64,000 bases of DNA from Marinomonas arctica (GCF_003259225.1 NZ_QHJF01000009.1:153500-217499), one strand, 5' to 3'. Shown: positions 8,783 to 18,776, counted from the first letter of the stretch. The notes: a model not told the origin generated them from the letters alone. Translations and numbers: made by a program.

Positions 8783-10156
8783 TTAGTCTAAATAGTCTGC
8801 TCGGTTAAGGCCGTACTTCTGCATTTTTTGGTTTAAAGTACGGCGCGGCAGTTGAAGTTGTTCTAAGACTAACTGAATATTGCCTTTTTGCTGTCGTATG
8901 CTTGCTTCAATTAGGCTGCGTTCGAATTCTTGAACTTTTACACTAAGTGGCAGCGGGGTGATGGTGTCGATGTCGTCTTGTGCTTGATAGCCTGCTAATA
9001 TTTTTGCCACGCTGGTATTCGGTTCTAGTGCATAACGCAGTGCGACGTTTCTTAATTCGCGTACATTGCCAGGCCAACCATAAAGGGTAAGTGTCTCGTG
9101 GTCTATTGGGCTGAGTTGCTTAAAGTCTTTGCCGCGCTCTTTGACCGCTATACGGCAAAAATGCTCGAATAGTAGTGGAATATCCGATCCTCGGTGGCGT
9201 AAATCGGGCAAATGTATTTGTGAGACGTTTAAGCGAAAAAATAAGTCTTGTCGAAAATCCGCCAAAGTTTGTAAGTCGTTTTTAGCGGCTGCAACGACAC
9301 GCAAATCAATGTGAATGGTGTTATTGCTGCCAATTCGCTCTAATTGGTTTTCTTGTAGAACACGCAATAATTTTATTTGCATGGCGAGTGGCATGCTTTC
9401 TATTTCATCCAGAAATAAGGTGCCACCACTGGCGTGCTCAAGTTTGCCGATACGTTGTTTGTTGGCGCTGGTAAATGCGCCTGCTTCATGGCCGAACAGT
9501 TCACTTTCAAATAAATCCGCCGGAATGGCTGCGCAGTTGATGGCGACAAAGGGATGGCTGCTTCTTGGGCTGCAATCATGCAGCGCTTTTGCCACCAACT
9601 CTTTGCCACAGCCTGTTTTACCATACACGATCACATGGGTGTCCATACTGGCAAAGGTTCGAATTTGCTGTCTGACCCGAATGATCTGTTCATTTTGTCC
9701 GATGATGGTTTCCTCTAGGCCGTGTAAATCCCCTAGATACTGAGATTGATTGGCACGTTGGCGTTGAACTTTTCTGAGCTGAATGGCTTTTTCGACGGTT
9801 TTGAGTAGTCGATTGGGGTCAAACGGTTTTTCGAGGAAGTCAAAAGCCCCATCACGCAGAGCATTAACGGCAGTGTCTACATCGCCATGGCCTGTTATCA
9901 GGATAAACGGGATCTCTGGCTCTTTTGTCAGACAGTCCGCCATGAGTGTTAAGCCATCAATAGGTGCCATGCGAATGTCACTGACAATGATGCAGGGTAA
10001 GCCGATACTGAATGTGTTAATGAGCTCCTGAGCGTGGTGAAATTCTTTTACGACATAATCGGATAAGCGCAGCCATTGTGCGGTGGTTGAGCGAACGATG
10101 TCGTCATCGTCAAGTAACCAGATTTCAACCTGTTGGTCAGTATTACGGTTTTCCAT
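8783..10156 (-). CDS. dctD: DctD-type sigma-54-dependent response regulator
   Basis: Three-domain NtrC-family regulator of 457 residues. A receiver domain (LLDDDDIV, phospho-acceptor Asp in IIVSDIRM, LITGHGD, Lys in FLEKPF) covers 1-125. The AAA+ domain starts near 145 with Walker A GKTGCGKE and Walker B GGTLFLDEIE. A Fis-type helix-turn-helix at the C-terminus contains VLEQLQLPRRTLNQKMQKYG. Overall it follows DctD, which activates sigma-54 promoters for C4-dicarboxylate uptake. Oddity: the sigma-54-contact loop reads GAFTSA, not GAFTGA. It begins one base after the dctB stop, so translation is probably coupled. No dctA or dctPQM genes are in the window. Confidence 0.88.
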   Translation of the reverse strand: MENRNTDQQVEIWLLDDDDIVRSTTAQWLRLSDYVVKEFHHAQELINTFSIGLPCIIVSDIRMAPIDGLTLMADCLTKEPEIPFILITGHGDVDTAVNALRDGAFDFLEKPFDPNRLLKTVEKAIQLRKVQRQRANQSQYLGDLHGLEETIIGQNEQIIRVRQQIRTFASMDTHVIVYGKTGCGKELVAKALHDCSPRSSHPFVAINCAAIPADLFESELFGHEAGAFTSANKQRIGKLEHASGGTLFLDEIESMPLAMQIKLLRVLQENQLERIGSNNTIHIDLRVVAAAKNDLQTLADFRQDLFFRLNVSQIHLPDLRHRGSDIPLLFEHFCRIAVKERGKDFKQLSPIDHETLTLYGWPGNVRELRNVALRYALEPNTSVAKILAGYQAQDDIDTITPLPLSVKVQEFERSLIEASIRQQKGNIQLVLEQLQLPRRTLNQKMQKYGLNRADYLD

Positions 10157-10157
10157 A

Positions 10158-12236
10158 TTAGGCCTTTAACAGTGTTAAGTGGAAGACCAGCTGCGAGTCT
10201 CCGTTATAGTTCGCGGTTAGTGTCCCGTTCATATCTTTTGCTAAATTTGCGCTGATAGCAAGCCCAAGCCCCAAGCCTTTGCCAATAGGTTTAGTGGTGA
10301 AAAAAGGCTCAAAAATATGAGTCAATTTGCTTTTTTCGATGCCTGGTCCATTGTCTTGATAGCAAATGGTTATTGTGTCGTGTTGCGCCTGAATAGCGAT
10401 GCGAATTTTAGGAAGGATTTTATGCTCAGTGCAGGCTTGTACTGAGTTGCTAATCAGGTTTGAAAAGATTCTTTCGAGCCGAGTGGGTTCGGCCATCACT
10501 TTGTCCATATCACTGAGTGTTATTTGCTACTCTATGTCTTGTGCATCTTCGCCAAGGCTCTCTATTGCCTTATGTACAGAATGCTTGATGGATGTTGACG
10601 TCAGTTGTTCTGGTCTGCGGTAGGCCAGCACTTTTAATTCACTGGTAAGCTTTTGCATTCTGACTACCAAGGATTCTAAGTCAATGAGTGTTTTTAGCGC
10701 TTGCTCCGCATCTTGGCGTTTTAATAAAAGCTCGGCGGTGTAAGCCAATGTCCTGATTCCGGTGAGAGGCTGATTGAGTTCATGGGCAATGGCCGTTGAC
10801 ATCTGTCCGATGGCGGCCAGCTTTTCGGTTCTTAACAGTTCTTTTTGCGCGACCTCTAGGGCTTGGGTTCTTTCCAATACTCGTTCTTCTAAGCGAGTAT
10901 TCGCTTCTAATAAATTCAGCTCTGCTTTTTTACGCTTGCTGATGTCGAGTAGCGTGACGAGATAGCCTTGTGAACCGCTCCACTTTAAAGAGGAGACCGA
11001 TAGCAGGGCAGGGAAAACTTGACCATTGTCTTTTTGTAAGACGACTTCTTGTTCAAGTAAATTGCGTGTTTGAGCATTGTCTAGTGTCTGCATTTGTAAC
11101 GATTTTATAAAAGACAAAGCGGTTTGGTTTTCTGGACAGTCAGGCAAAAATTCATAGAGATAATGCGTATTGAGTTGTGCTCTTTGGCCGAAATAGCGTA
11201 TTCCCATTGGATTAACAAAGGAAATTTCACCGTATTTCGTCAGTTGCAGCAATCCTACATGCGTGTTTTCAATGAGCACACGCTGTTGCTGGGCACTGTT
11301 CGCTATCAGTATTTCGTTTTCTCGTTTCGAGGCAATTTTTAAGGCTCGTTCACGACGGTAGAGCCAGAAGAGAAACAGTAAGGCAAATATCCCCAAGCTG
11401 ATAAAGGCAATATTTTGTGCTTTTTTTTGAATGCCTTTCAAATTAGACAGATAGTGAATTTGCCATTTAAGGTCGTCTAGAGTGACATTTTGTAACAGGT
11501 AGTTTTCGTCTTTTAGGTGATAAATTTTAGAACGAGTATTGTTGAGAAATTCAATGTCTGTGTGGTTGTCTAACCAGTTGCTGACTAACAGGCCGTTTAA
11601 TTTACTGGCTAAAAACAGCAGGCTGTTTTGGTCTGTCATCACCACAAGATCCTCTAAAAGATTCCAGCGTTCTATTAAGTTGCTGACATTAATTCGAACG
11701 GCGACAGCCCCCGCCAATCCTGCTGAAGTATATACAGGTGCCAGTACAAGGTGGGCTGATTTGGACTGCACAGGATTGTAGCCAGAGATCAGCATGTATT
11801 CACCTTGTTGTTCTTTTAGTACATTGCTTAGATTTTGTTTGCTGAAATAGTCGTCTAACTCAAAGTTGGGAGATTGTTCACTTGAAACAAGCAGGTCGCC
11901 TTGAGCCGAGAGAATAAACCAATCTTGGGTCTTAGATACGTGGGTCAAATCTTCCAGTTGACGCTGCAATAGCTGCGTTAGCTTGTTGTCGTCTGGATTG
12001 TTCATAAAGTTCAGCAGGGTAGGGTTGTCTGCTAATGCGTAAGGCAGTATATGATAATTTTTTAATTCATTGCGCAGTTCAATAACATAACTGAGCAGTT
12101 GATCTTGTCCCTCCGAGTGTTTGTCGATAATCAGTGCTTGATAAGCAATGCTGTTAACAGCAAAAAATAAAGCCGTCAGTATGGTGCAGCCAGTTGATAG
12201 GAAAAATAGACGATGTTTACGGAATTGTGAAATCAA
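10158..12236 (-). pseudogene. dctB: DctB-type sensor histidine kinase interrupted by an in-frame amber codon
   Basis: Two collinear, same-frame coding pieces form one DctB-like kinase of about 690 codons: TTG start at 12236, final stop at 10158. The first piece holds a membrane helix, a periplasmic PDC-like sensor region (LKNYHILPYALADNPTLL), a second helix, a PAS-like region, a coiled coil and the dimerization/H-box AIAHELNQPLTGIRTLAY. A TAG at 10527-10529 then stops the frame. Six codons later an ATG at 10508 continues in the same frame with the ATPase domain: N-box (IFSNLISNSVQA), G1 (DNGPGIE) and G2 (GKGLGLGLA). The kinase is thus split between the phospho-acceptor His and its catalytic domain. 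A recent nonsense mutation, a sequencing error, or suppression/reinitiation could explain it. Confidence 0.85.
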
Positions 12237-12318
12237 AAAAATCTCGCAGGCTTTTATTATCGTTGTTGTTTTTCACATAATAATAGTAAAGCCATGGCTT
12301 TGTAACGCACTTAGTCAA

Positions 12319-13275
12319 TCAGATGAGATTAAAGGTACGTAATAAAGTCACCCCGATGCTGGTGGTTAGCAAGGATGCGATGGTGGTAATAACAATGATG
12401 TTTGCAGCCAGTACTGAGTTCCCCTTCATTGCGCGAACCATGATGTAACTGGCAGACGCCGTCGGGGCGGATGACATTAAAAAAAGTACGCCAAGTTCCA
12501 CGCCTCGATAACCGAGCAAATAGCCGCCAAGTGTTAGCGCAAAAGGGATAAAGATAAGCTTACCAACGGAAGCAACAATGGCTCCTAGCATACCATTTTT
12601 TAAGGAACTGAAGCTCAAAGAAGCGCCCGCGCAAAGTAGTGCTAATGGTAGCGTCATTTGTGCGAAATAATCCCCTGCTTTATATAGTGTAGACGGCAGA
12701 GAAAGGCCGGTGAAAGAGGTAATAAAAGCCGCTGAAATGGCAATGATGAGCGGGTTTTTGGCGATTCCCTTTAAAATGCTAATTAGGTTGGCATTGGCGC
12801 CCAAAGCGCGACTTAAGCCAATCACGGACAAAATATTAAACAGTATGGTGACACCGCCTAGATAGACAGATGCGACAGCAAAAACGTCATTACCATAAGC
12901 GTTTACGCAATACGCTAAACCGATGATGCCCATGTTAGAGCGAAAAGCACCTTGTACTAAAACAGCACGTTCGGCTTTGTTTGAAAACCAGATAGGCAGT
13001 AGGAGCTCGAGTGCAATATAGGTGACGGTAACCGCAATCATCGCGTAGAGCACTAAAGAAAAATCGGTGTTACGGGTTAAATCTGTCTTCGATATGCTAA
13101 TAAAAAGCAGTGCAGGAAGGGTGACGTTGAACACCAGCTTAGAGGCAATATCAATGAAATTATCATTAATAATTCTTACTCGGTAAAGGACGACCCCTAA
13201 TGCCAATATTAAGAATATTGGCATAGTAATGGAGAAGGAAAATACCAGTACGTCTAAAAAGTTGTTCAACGCCAT
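12319..13275 (-). CDS. AEC-family transporter (auxin efflux carrier fold)
   Basis: Integral inner-membrane carrier of 318 residues with about ten hydrophobic segments arranged as two similar halves, the AEC family layout. Typical pieces are MPIFLILALGVVLYR at the N-terminus, a central cytoplasmic loop near 150-175, and LLCAGASLSF and SSAPTASASYIMVRAM in the second half. Bacterial members such as MdcF-like proteins move malonate, malate or related organic acids, but the substrate cannot be read here. It starts 16 bases after baeR and lies 82 bases before dctB on the same strand, so it sits between two two-component systems. AAGGA directly abuts the ATG. Confidence 0.88.
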   Translation of the reverse strand: MALNNFLDVLVFSFSITMPIFLILALGVVLYRVRIINDNFIDIASKLVFNVTLPALLFISISKTDLTRNTDFSLVLYAMIAVTVTYIALELLLPIWFSNKAERAVLVQGAFRSNMGIIGLAYCVNAYGNDVFAVASVYLGGVTILFNILSVIGLSRALGANANLISILKGIAKNPLIIAISAAFITSFTGLSLPSTLYKAGDYFAQMTLPLALLCAGASLSFSSLKNGMLGAIVASVGKLIFIPFALTLGGYLLGYRGVELGVLFLMSSAPTASASYIMVRAMKGNSVLAANIIVITTIASLLTTSIGVTLLRTFNLI

Positions 13276-13291
13276 TCCTTACGAAAAAATA

Positions 13292-13969
13292 TTAATCGTT
13301 GTTTTCGAAGCGGTAGCCTGCGCCGTAAACAGAGTGAATAACATTTAATTCAGGTGCCACGGCAGAGATTTTTTTACGCAGTTTTTTGATATGGCTATCA
13401 ATAGTGCGGTCGCTGACGACACGACTGTCGGCATAAATACTCTTCATTATCAGATCTCGACCAAATACACGGCCAGGTTCTTTGATCAGTAGCTGAAGTA
13501 GCTGGAATTCAACGGTCGTTAAGTCGATCAAATCACCTTTGTAGGTTGCGCGTAGACGATCAACGTCTAGATCAAAGCCATCTGTTCTGGGTGATTCAGC
13601 TTGATCCAATTCAACGCGACGCAAGTTGGCTTTGACACGCGCTACGATTTCACGTGGGCTGAAAGGTTTGCATACATAGTCGTCGGCGCCCATTTCTAAG
13701 CCAATTAAACGATCGATTTCTTCCGCTTTTGCGGTCACCATAATGATAGGAACACCGCTAAATTGACGAACTTGTTTGCATATTTCTACGCCGTCCAAGC
13801 CAGGAAGCATCAAATCCAACAAAATAATATCAACTTGGTTGTTTTTGATGTAATTAACGGCGATGTCTCCACGATCAAGATGATGGTGCTCGTAACCCGC
13901 TTGATCTAAATAGGCTGCCATTAATTCCGCTAGTTTTGGTTCATCTTCAATAATCAGTACTTTGCTCAT
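13292..13969 (-). CDS. baeR: OmpR-family response regulator, BaeR-like
   Basis: A 225-residue regulator with receiver domain (IIEDEPKLAELMAAYLDQAG, phospho-acceptor Asp in IILLDLMLPGLDG, switch Thr in IMVTAKAEEIDR, Lys in VCKPFSPRE) and a C-terminal winged helix ending SDRTIDSHIKKLRKKI and YGAGYRFE. Sequence style and gene order follow BaeR, which with BaeS senses envelope stress and controls exporters. It lies 31 bases after the sensor gene and 16 bases before the AEC carrier, so the carrier is a likely target and cotranscribed. The symbol is by resemblance. Confidence 0.85.
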   Translation of the reverse strand: MSKVLIIEDEPKLAELMAAYLDQAGYEHHHLDRGDIAVNYIKNNQVDIILLDLMLPGLDGVEICKQVRQFSGVPIIMVTAKAEEIDRLIGLEMGADDYVCKPFSPREIVARVKANLRRVELDQAESPRTDGFDLDVDRLRATYKGDLIDLTTVEFQLLQLLIKEPGRVFGRDLIMKSIYADSRVVSDRTIDSHIKKLRKKISAVAPELNVIHSVYGAGYRFENND

Positions 13970-14000
13970 AATCTTATTCGTTCCTATTCATTTTAAGGGA

Positions 14001-15407
14001 CTAGTTTAAAGGGAATTCTATTCTTATTCCTAAGCCACCGTCTGGGGAGTGATAAGCACTGATCGTACCCTGATGCCCATCGACAATATTAGAGCAAATA
14101 GCAAGGCCCAAACCTCTGCCTCCTGTTGCTCTGTTTCTGGAGTTTTCGACACGGAAAAACTGTTCAAAAATCTTGTCTTTATCATTATCATCAACGCCTG
14201 GAGCGGTATCTTCAAAAAGGATAATGGCTTTTTTATTCTTTTTGGATAGCTTAATAGTAAGCTTCCCTGGTGCGTTGGTGTATTTTAATGAGTTATTCAT
14301 CAAATTCGCAAAAAGCTGATGCAATCGGTCCGAATCACCATTCATAACAATAGGGCTTTTTTGCGAATATTCAAACGCTAATTCTAAACCTGCCTCATTA
14401 AAGGGTAACGTCATAGATTGAACGGTTTGTTCAATAATCTCATTTAACGACGTGTCTTCCATTTGGTAACTTAAATTCCCCATATCATGCATGGATAACT
14501 GGTTTAAGTCATCAATTAGGCGCGCGATGTGAAGTGTTTCTTGTTGCAATGAAGCAAGACTTTCCGGTGTGACTTTTATAATGCCATCCTGCATCGCTTC
14601 TATTTCACCACGAAGAATCGCCACTGGGGTTCTTAGTTCGTGGGCCGTATCAGCTACCCAGCGCTTACGGGCTTCGCGGGTATGCTCAAGAGTGCAAGCC
14701 AAGTTATTAAAGTCACAACTTAGCTTTGCCAGCTCATCAGAGCCTTTTACCGCAATTCGCGTTTCAAATTTTCCTGCGGCCAATTTTTTTGTCGCTTGTT
14801 GCATAGACGTAATAGGACGACTTAACCATTGCGCCAAAGGCCAAGTAAGTAGGGCCGCAATAGCGAGCATAAACGCAGAGATCAGTAAAAATGCTTCACC
14901 TTGTTGACGCACGAATCGTAGTGTTTGATCTTGTACAAGCTCTCTAATAGAGCGTAGTCCAACATAGCCCACTATTTTTTTATTTACTTTTACGGCATGC
15001 GTTTCAGCATCGGTGAAACGCACCTTGCCAATGATAGGCTTTTGTTGGCTATCATAGAGCAGGAAACGCTGACGATAGTATTGTGATGGATAAATCAAAT
15101 CCAAATTCGGTGTGCTAGGTGGTGGTATAAGATCGCGTAAATTGTCCAGCTTGGCTTGATGCCATTCGCTTTCCATGCGGCTTTCTTGAACCAGAAAATA
15201 CCAATCATCGTAATAGATGTATAGGTTGGCCGTTCTGTTGGCCATTTGTTCTAAAAAGTCACGGTCGCGTTCTGTTGCATAGGATACAAATCCTCTGTCA
15301 AAGCTCCATTGAAAGACTTGCCACATGGAAACAATAAGCAAAATATTACTCAAAACAAATACAGCGAATAGTTTATGACGAATCTTTAACCCTTTGGTAA
15401 TGGTCAT
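14001..15407 (-). CDS. baeS: BaeS-like sensor histidine kinase
   Basis: Inner-membrane kinase of 468 residues. The first helix (LFAVFVLSNILLIVSMWQVF) leads into FQWSFDRGFVSYA, like the N-terminus of BaeS. A periplasmic sensor of about 130 residues, a second helix near 175-195 and a HAMP domain follow. The H-box is DTAHELRTPVAILRGE, the N-box MNNSLKYTNAPG, and the G-boxes EDTAPGVDDND and GGRGLGLAICSNIV. It autophosphorylates on the H-box His and passes phosphate to the regulator just downstream. The stimulus is unknown. Confidence 0.87.
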   Translation of the reverse strand: MTITKGLKIRHKLFAVFVLSNILLIVSMWQVFQWSFDRGFVSYATERDRDFLEQMANRTANLYIYYDDWYFLVQESRMESEWHQAKLDNLRDLIPPPSTPNLDLIYPSQYYRQRFLLYDSQQKPIIGKVRFTDAETHAVKVNKKIVGYVGLRSIRELVQDQTLRFVRQQGEAFLLISAFMLAIAALLTWPLAQWLSRPITSMQQATKKLAAGKFETRIAVKGSDELAKLSCDFNNLACTLEHTREARKRWVADTAHELRTPVAILRGEIEAMQDGIIKVTPESLASLQQETLHIARLIDDLNQLSMHDMGNLSYQMEDTSLNEIIEQTVQSMTLPFNEAGLELAFEYSQKSPIVMNGDSDRLHQLFANLMNNSLKYTNAPGKLTIKLSKKNKKAIILFEDTAPGVDDNDKDKIFEQFFRVENSRNRATGGRGLGLAICSNIVDGHQGTISAYHSPDGGLGIRIEFPLN

Positions 15408-15572
15408 GGCTGGGGCTGAAATCCTATTGTGTCCTGTTGAGGTGTCGCAGACAGGGAATGAAAAAAATCGATAAACAATTGCTCACCCAAAGTAGATTTG
15501 TGAGCAATTCTACTCGTCTGTTTACTATACAGTTTTTGAATGAAAGCTGGCTACTTGCTTGGAGTGTAAATA

Positions 15573-16541
15573 ATGAGGATTTCCAATCAAGCGCTTCCTT
15601 TAGTATTATGCGTCAATTTTGTATTTTTAGGTCTATTTATGGCTGTTTTTACCGTGTTCAAAGGGTCGGTTTCGTTTGCGTTGATTGTTTTAAACACTCT
15701 GGTTTGTTTTGTGCCAGTTATGTTTCTGGCCCTGCTGAAATGTGTTTTGCCATTGGCATCCGCACGCGCGTTGTTAAATAGGGTGTTGGATAACATTGCC
15801 ACGTTCTGGATAGGGGTAAATAATATTAACCAGCGTTACCTTGGTCGTTCGGTTATTGATGTGTCTGGGGTCAATGAGTTTGTGTTGAATGATTGGTATA
15901 TGGTAACGGCGAATCACCAATCTTGGGTGGACATTCTTGTTTTACAGCGCCTTTTTAATCGTCGTATTCCTTTTCTTAAGTTTTTTTTGAAGCGTGAACT
16001 GATTTGGGTACCTTTTATTGGCTTAGCCTGGTGGGCATTAGAATTTCCGTTTATGAAGCGCTACCATCCTGAATTGCTAAAAAAGCGGCCTGACTTGAAA
16101 GGGAAAGACATTGAAGTAACAAAAAAAGCGTGTCAAAAATTCCAACATTTTCCGGTATCAATCATGAATTTTTTAGAAGGGACACGCATAACGGCTGATA
16201 AGCACAGTCAGCAATCCAATCAGTATAAACATCTTCTTATGCCCAAGGCGGGAGGTTTGTCCTTTGCCTTAAACGCTATGGATGGAAAACTGCATAAGTT
16301 GATTGATGTGACCATTGTTTATCCCAATGGCATTCCGAGCTTTTTTGATTACCTTTGTGGCAAGGTGTCCTTAATAAGGGTACACGTCAGAATTATGCCG
16401 ATTGAGAGTGCTTTGCTGGGTGATTATCAAAATGATGCAGAATATCGGTCATATTTTCAGCAGTGGGTTAATGATCTTTGGCAGCAAAAAGATCAACAGT
16501 TTGAGCGTCTAATGCAAGATGAAGCGAAAGCTCCTAAGTAA
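15573..16541 (+). CDS. YihG-type 1-acyl-glycerol-3-phosphate acyltransferase
   Basis: Membrane-bound acyltransferase of the PlsC fold, 322 residues. Two hydrophobic helices lie in the first 60 residues. The catalytic motif is NHQSWVD (His115-x4-Asp120), with the substrate-binding FLEGTR motif about 80 residues on and a PKAGG block after it. This layout fits YihG/LCLAT-like enzymes that acylate lysophosphatidic acid in phospholipid synthesis or remodelling. It is monocistronic and divergent from baeS across a 165-base gap. The ATG is 10 bases after a GGAG. Confidence 0.87.
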   Translation: MRISNQALPLVLCVNFVFLGLFMAVFTVFKGSVSFALIVLNTLVCFVPVMFLALLKCVLPLASARALLNRVLDNIATFWIGVNNINQRYLGRSVIDVSGVNEFVLNDWYMVTANHQSWVDILVLQRLFNRRIPFLKFFLKRELIWVPFIGLAWWALEFPFMKRYHPELLKKRPDLKGKDIEVTKKACQKFQHFPVSIMNFLEGTRITADKHSQQSNQYKHLLMPKAGGLSFALNAMDGKLHKLIDVTIVYPNGIPSFFDYLCGKVSLIRVHVRIMPIESALLGDYQNDAEYRSYFQQWVNDLWQQKDQQFERLMQDEAKAPK

Positions 16542-16653
16542 TAAATAACATATTTTTCTTCTGTATCCTTCAATCAACTGAGAATTGTATCTTTTCTATT
16601 TTATTGAAATGTCTGACCCTGTTTCTTACTCTTAATTTATCGAGGCGTTTGAT

Positions 16654-17820
16654 ATGGACATTTCTCATTTATTGACTCCACACTCACGAAACATGGAGGC
16701 TTCTTTGGTCCGTGAGTTGCTGCATTATAGTCAACAGCCAGACGTTCTATCTTTGGCTGGTGGTTTGCCAGATGAAAGCTTGATGCCAGCTTATCCAGAA
16801 TTGAAGCCACTAACCGACAGTCGACAATATGGACCGAGCGAAGGCGAAAAAGACCTGCGCGAATGTATTGTGTCGATTGTGGCGGATCGAGGCATTGAGA
16901 CATTTACTGATAATGTGTTGGTAACCAACGGTTCGCAGCAAGGTTTGGATATTGTTAGTCGTTTAATTTTAGATGACAGTTCGACCATTTTAACCGAGCA
17001 GCCAACATATCTTGCTGCTTGTCAGGTATTTAAATTGCAGGGAGCAAAGGTTCAAGATGTCTTGTCGGATGCAGAAGGTATGTCTGTTTCAGCTTTGCGC
17101 GATGCAATTGAAAAATATCGTCCGAAAGCAGTTTATTTGATTCCTAATTTTCAGAATCCAGCAGGGCATTGTTATAGTTTGCTGCGTCGACGCGAGATAG
17201 CTGCTTTGCTTGACGAGCAAAATATATTGCTTATTGAAGATGATCCGTATCGTGACCTTTGTTATGACAGTGTCGACCTTACGCCTATTTCAACTTTGAT
17301 AAAACAAGCGCCTTGGTTGTACATGGGAAGTTTTTCTAAGGTTTTGTGGCCGGGGTTGCGAACTGGCTATATTGTTTCCTGCGACGCATTTTCTCCGTAC
17401 TTGGTGAAAGTAAAGCAAGCGGTGGATCTTCATACCAACCGTCTTGCTCAGAACATGATTACCCATTTTTTCAAGTCTGGACAGTATCCAGATCATGTTA
17501 CTAAGCTCCAAAAAGCTTATAAGGAAAAACGTGATGTGATGGCTGACGCATTGAATGTAGAGCTTGGAGATCTCATTGAGTTTTCGCTTCCCGCTGGTGG
17601 TATGTTCTTTTGGGTGAAACTACCCGAAGGTGTTTCATCGCAATTAGTACTAACTGAAGCATTAAAGGATAAGGTGTTGGTGCTTCCTGGAACGCCATTT
17701 TTCCCCTGTGAGAGTTCACTTGAAGATGCGTTTCTAAGATTGAGTTTTGCACGTGTTTCACCAACTCAGATCCTTAAAGCGATTAAGGTGCTCGCAAAAG
17801 TTATTCGACAGCTAGCCTAG
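16654..17820 (+). CDS. PLP-dependent class I/II aminotransferase (LysN/2-aminoadipate type)
   Basis: Fold-type I aminotransferase of 388 residues. Visible are LSLAGGLPDESLMP at the N-terminus, TNGSQQGLDIVSRLI, NPAGHCYS for cofactor ring stacking, IEDDPYRDLCYD, and the Schiff-base lysine in MGSFSKVLWPGLRTGYI. This style matches the MocR/LysN group without a GntR domain, often called 2-aminoadipate or valine-pyruvate aminotransferase. Substrate specificity cannot be read. A GAGG ribosome site precedes the ATG. It stands alone between the acyltransferase and the yeeN-like gene. Confidence 0.87.
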   Translation: MDISHLLTPHSRNMEASLVRELLHYSQQPDVLSLAGGLPDESLMPAYPELKPLTDSRQYGPSEGEKDLRECIVSIVADRGIETFTDNVLVTNGSQQGLDIVSRLILDDSSTILTEQPTYLAACQVFKLQGAKVQDVLSDAEGMSVSALRDAIEKYRPKAVYLIPNFQNPAGHCYSLLRRREIAALLDEQNILLIEDDPYRDLCYDSVDLTPISTLIKQAPWLYMGSFSKVLWPGLRTGYIVSCDAFSPYLVKVKQAVDLHTNRLAQNMITHFFKSGQYPDHVTKLQKAYKEKRDVMADALNVELGDLIEFSLPAGGMFFWVKLPEGVSSQLVLTEALKDKVLVLPGTPFFPCESSLEDAFLRLSFARVSPTQILKAIKVLAKVIRQLA

Positions 17821-17999
17821 TTATTGGACACTTGAGTACTGTGGGCTGTATGTCAATATCGATTCAGTTTTTTGCTTTGGTGCAATTTTGTGAGGGCTGG
17901 GCTGGCTTTTTATTGTATTTATGCTTGGCTAGCAGTTCCTTCTTTTTGGGCGACACGTTAGAATCTTACTTTTAAGACTTTATAAAATAGGAATATGTA

Positions 18000-18716
18000 A
18001 TGGGCAGAGCCTTTCAAAACCGCAAAGAGTCCATGGCAAAAACGTCTGACCAAAAAGCCAAGGTTTACAGTAAGTACGGCCGTGAGATTTATGTATGTGC
18101 AAAATCCGGTGGTATTGATCCTAATGGTAATTTGGCGTTGCGTTCACTGATCGACCGTGCGAAAAAAGATCAGGTGCCAACTCACGTTATCGACAAAGCG
18201 ATTGATAAGGCGAAAGGTGGTGGTGGCGAAGATTTCGACACGGCTCGCTATGAAGGTTTTGGTCCTGGTAATACTATGGTTATCGTGGATTGCTTGTCTG
18301 ATAACCCAAACCGTACTTTTGGTGACGTGCGCACGTGCTTTAACAAAGTGAAGTGCAAAATTGGCAGCCAAGGCAGTGTGAGTCATATGTTTGACCATAG
18401 CGCCATTTTTGTTTTTGCGGGTAAAGATGAAGAGGCTGTTTTAGAAGCCTTAATGTTAGCTGATGTGGATGTGACGGACATTGAGCTAGAAGACGGCAAA
18501 GTGACAGTTTTTGCCCCTCATACTGATTACAGTAAAGCAAAAACGGCGTTGACCGATGCGTTTGGCGATATCGAATTTGAGGTCGATGAAATTCAGTTCG
18601 TCGCGCAAAATACAACAGAAATTCAAGGTGAAGAAGTTGAGCAGTTTGATCGCTTCTTGGATCTTTTGAACGACTTGGACGATGTTCAGCGCGTTTATCA
18701 TAACGCTGAATATTAG
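18000..18716 (+). CDS. YebC/PmpR-family protein of the YeeN type
   Basis: A 238-residue homologue of YeeN, a paralogue of YebC. It opens [20 protein letters not shown], close to the family start, followed by [31 protein letters not shown], and [18 protein letters not shown]. The SxVxxMFDHS block and the tail [12 protein letters not shown] are also family-like. YebC-type proteins act as transcription factors or as translation factors that help ribosomes through stalling motifs. The role here is inferred only. It has its own terminator immediately after the stop. Confidence 0.9.
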   Translation: MGRAFQNRKESMAKTSDQKAKVYSKYGREIYVCAKSGGIDPNGNLALRSLIDRAKKDQVPTHVIDKAIDKAKGGGGEDFDTARYEGFGPGNTMVIVDCLSDNPNRTFGDVRTCFNKVKCKIGSQGSVSHMFDHSAIFVFAGKDEEAVLEALMLADVDVTDIELEDGKVTVFAPHTDYSKAKTALTDAFGDIEFEVDEIQFVAQNTTEIQGEEVEQFDRFLDLLNDLDDVQRVYHNAEY

Positions 18717-18720
18717 CATC

Positions 18721-18756
18721 AAAGGCCTTGGTGAAGTTTCTCCAAGGCCTTTTATC
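18721..18756 (+). terminator. Intrinsic terminator after the yeeN-like gene
   Basis: Stem AAAGGCCTTGG / CCAAGGCCTTT with a loop of about 10 bases, followed by TATCTTTTT. It starts five bases after the stop codon. Confidence 0.88.
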
Positions 18757-18776
18757 TTTTTGTATGTTGGTAAAAA

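Noticed and set aside
10158..10508. Separate small ATPase-domain gene
   Set aside because: It is in the same frame as the upstream kinase piece, six codons after a TAG, and supplies exactly the missing kinase domain. It is best treated as part of one broken dctB.
12288..12301. Palindrome AAAGCCATGGCTTT between the AEC carrier and dctB
   Set aside because: It has no loop and no T-run, and no known site matches. It is too short to call.
15437..15781. 114-codon frame before and across the acyltransferase start
   Set aside because: It overlaps the acyltransferase in another frame and has no family features.
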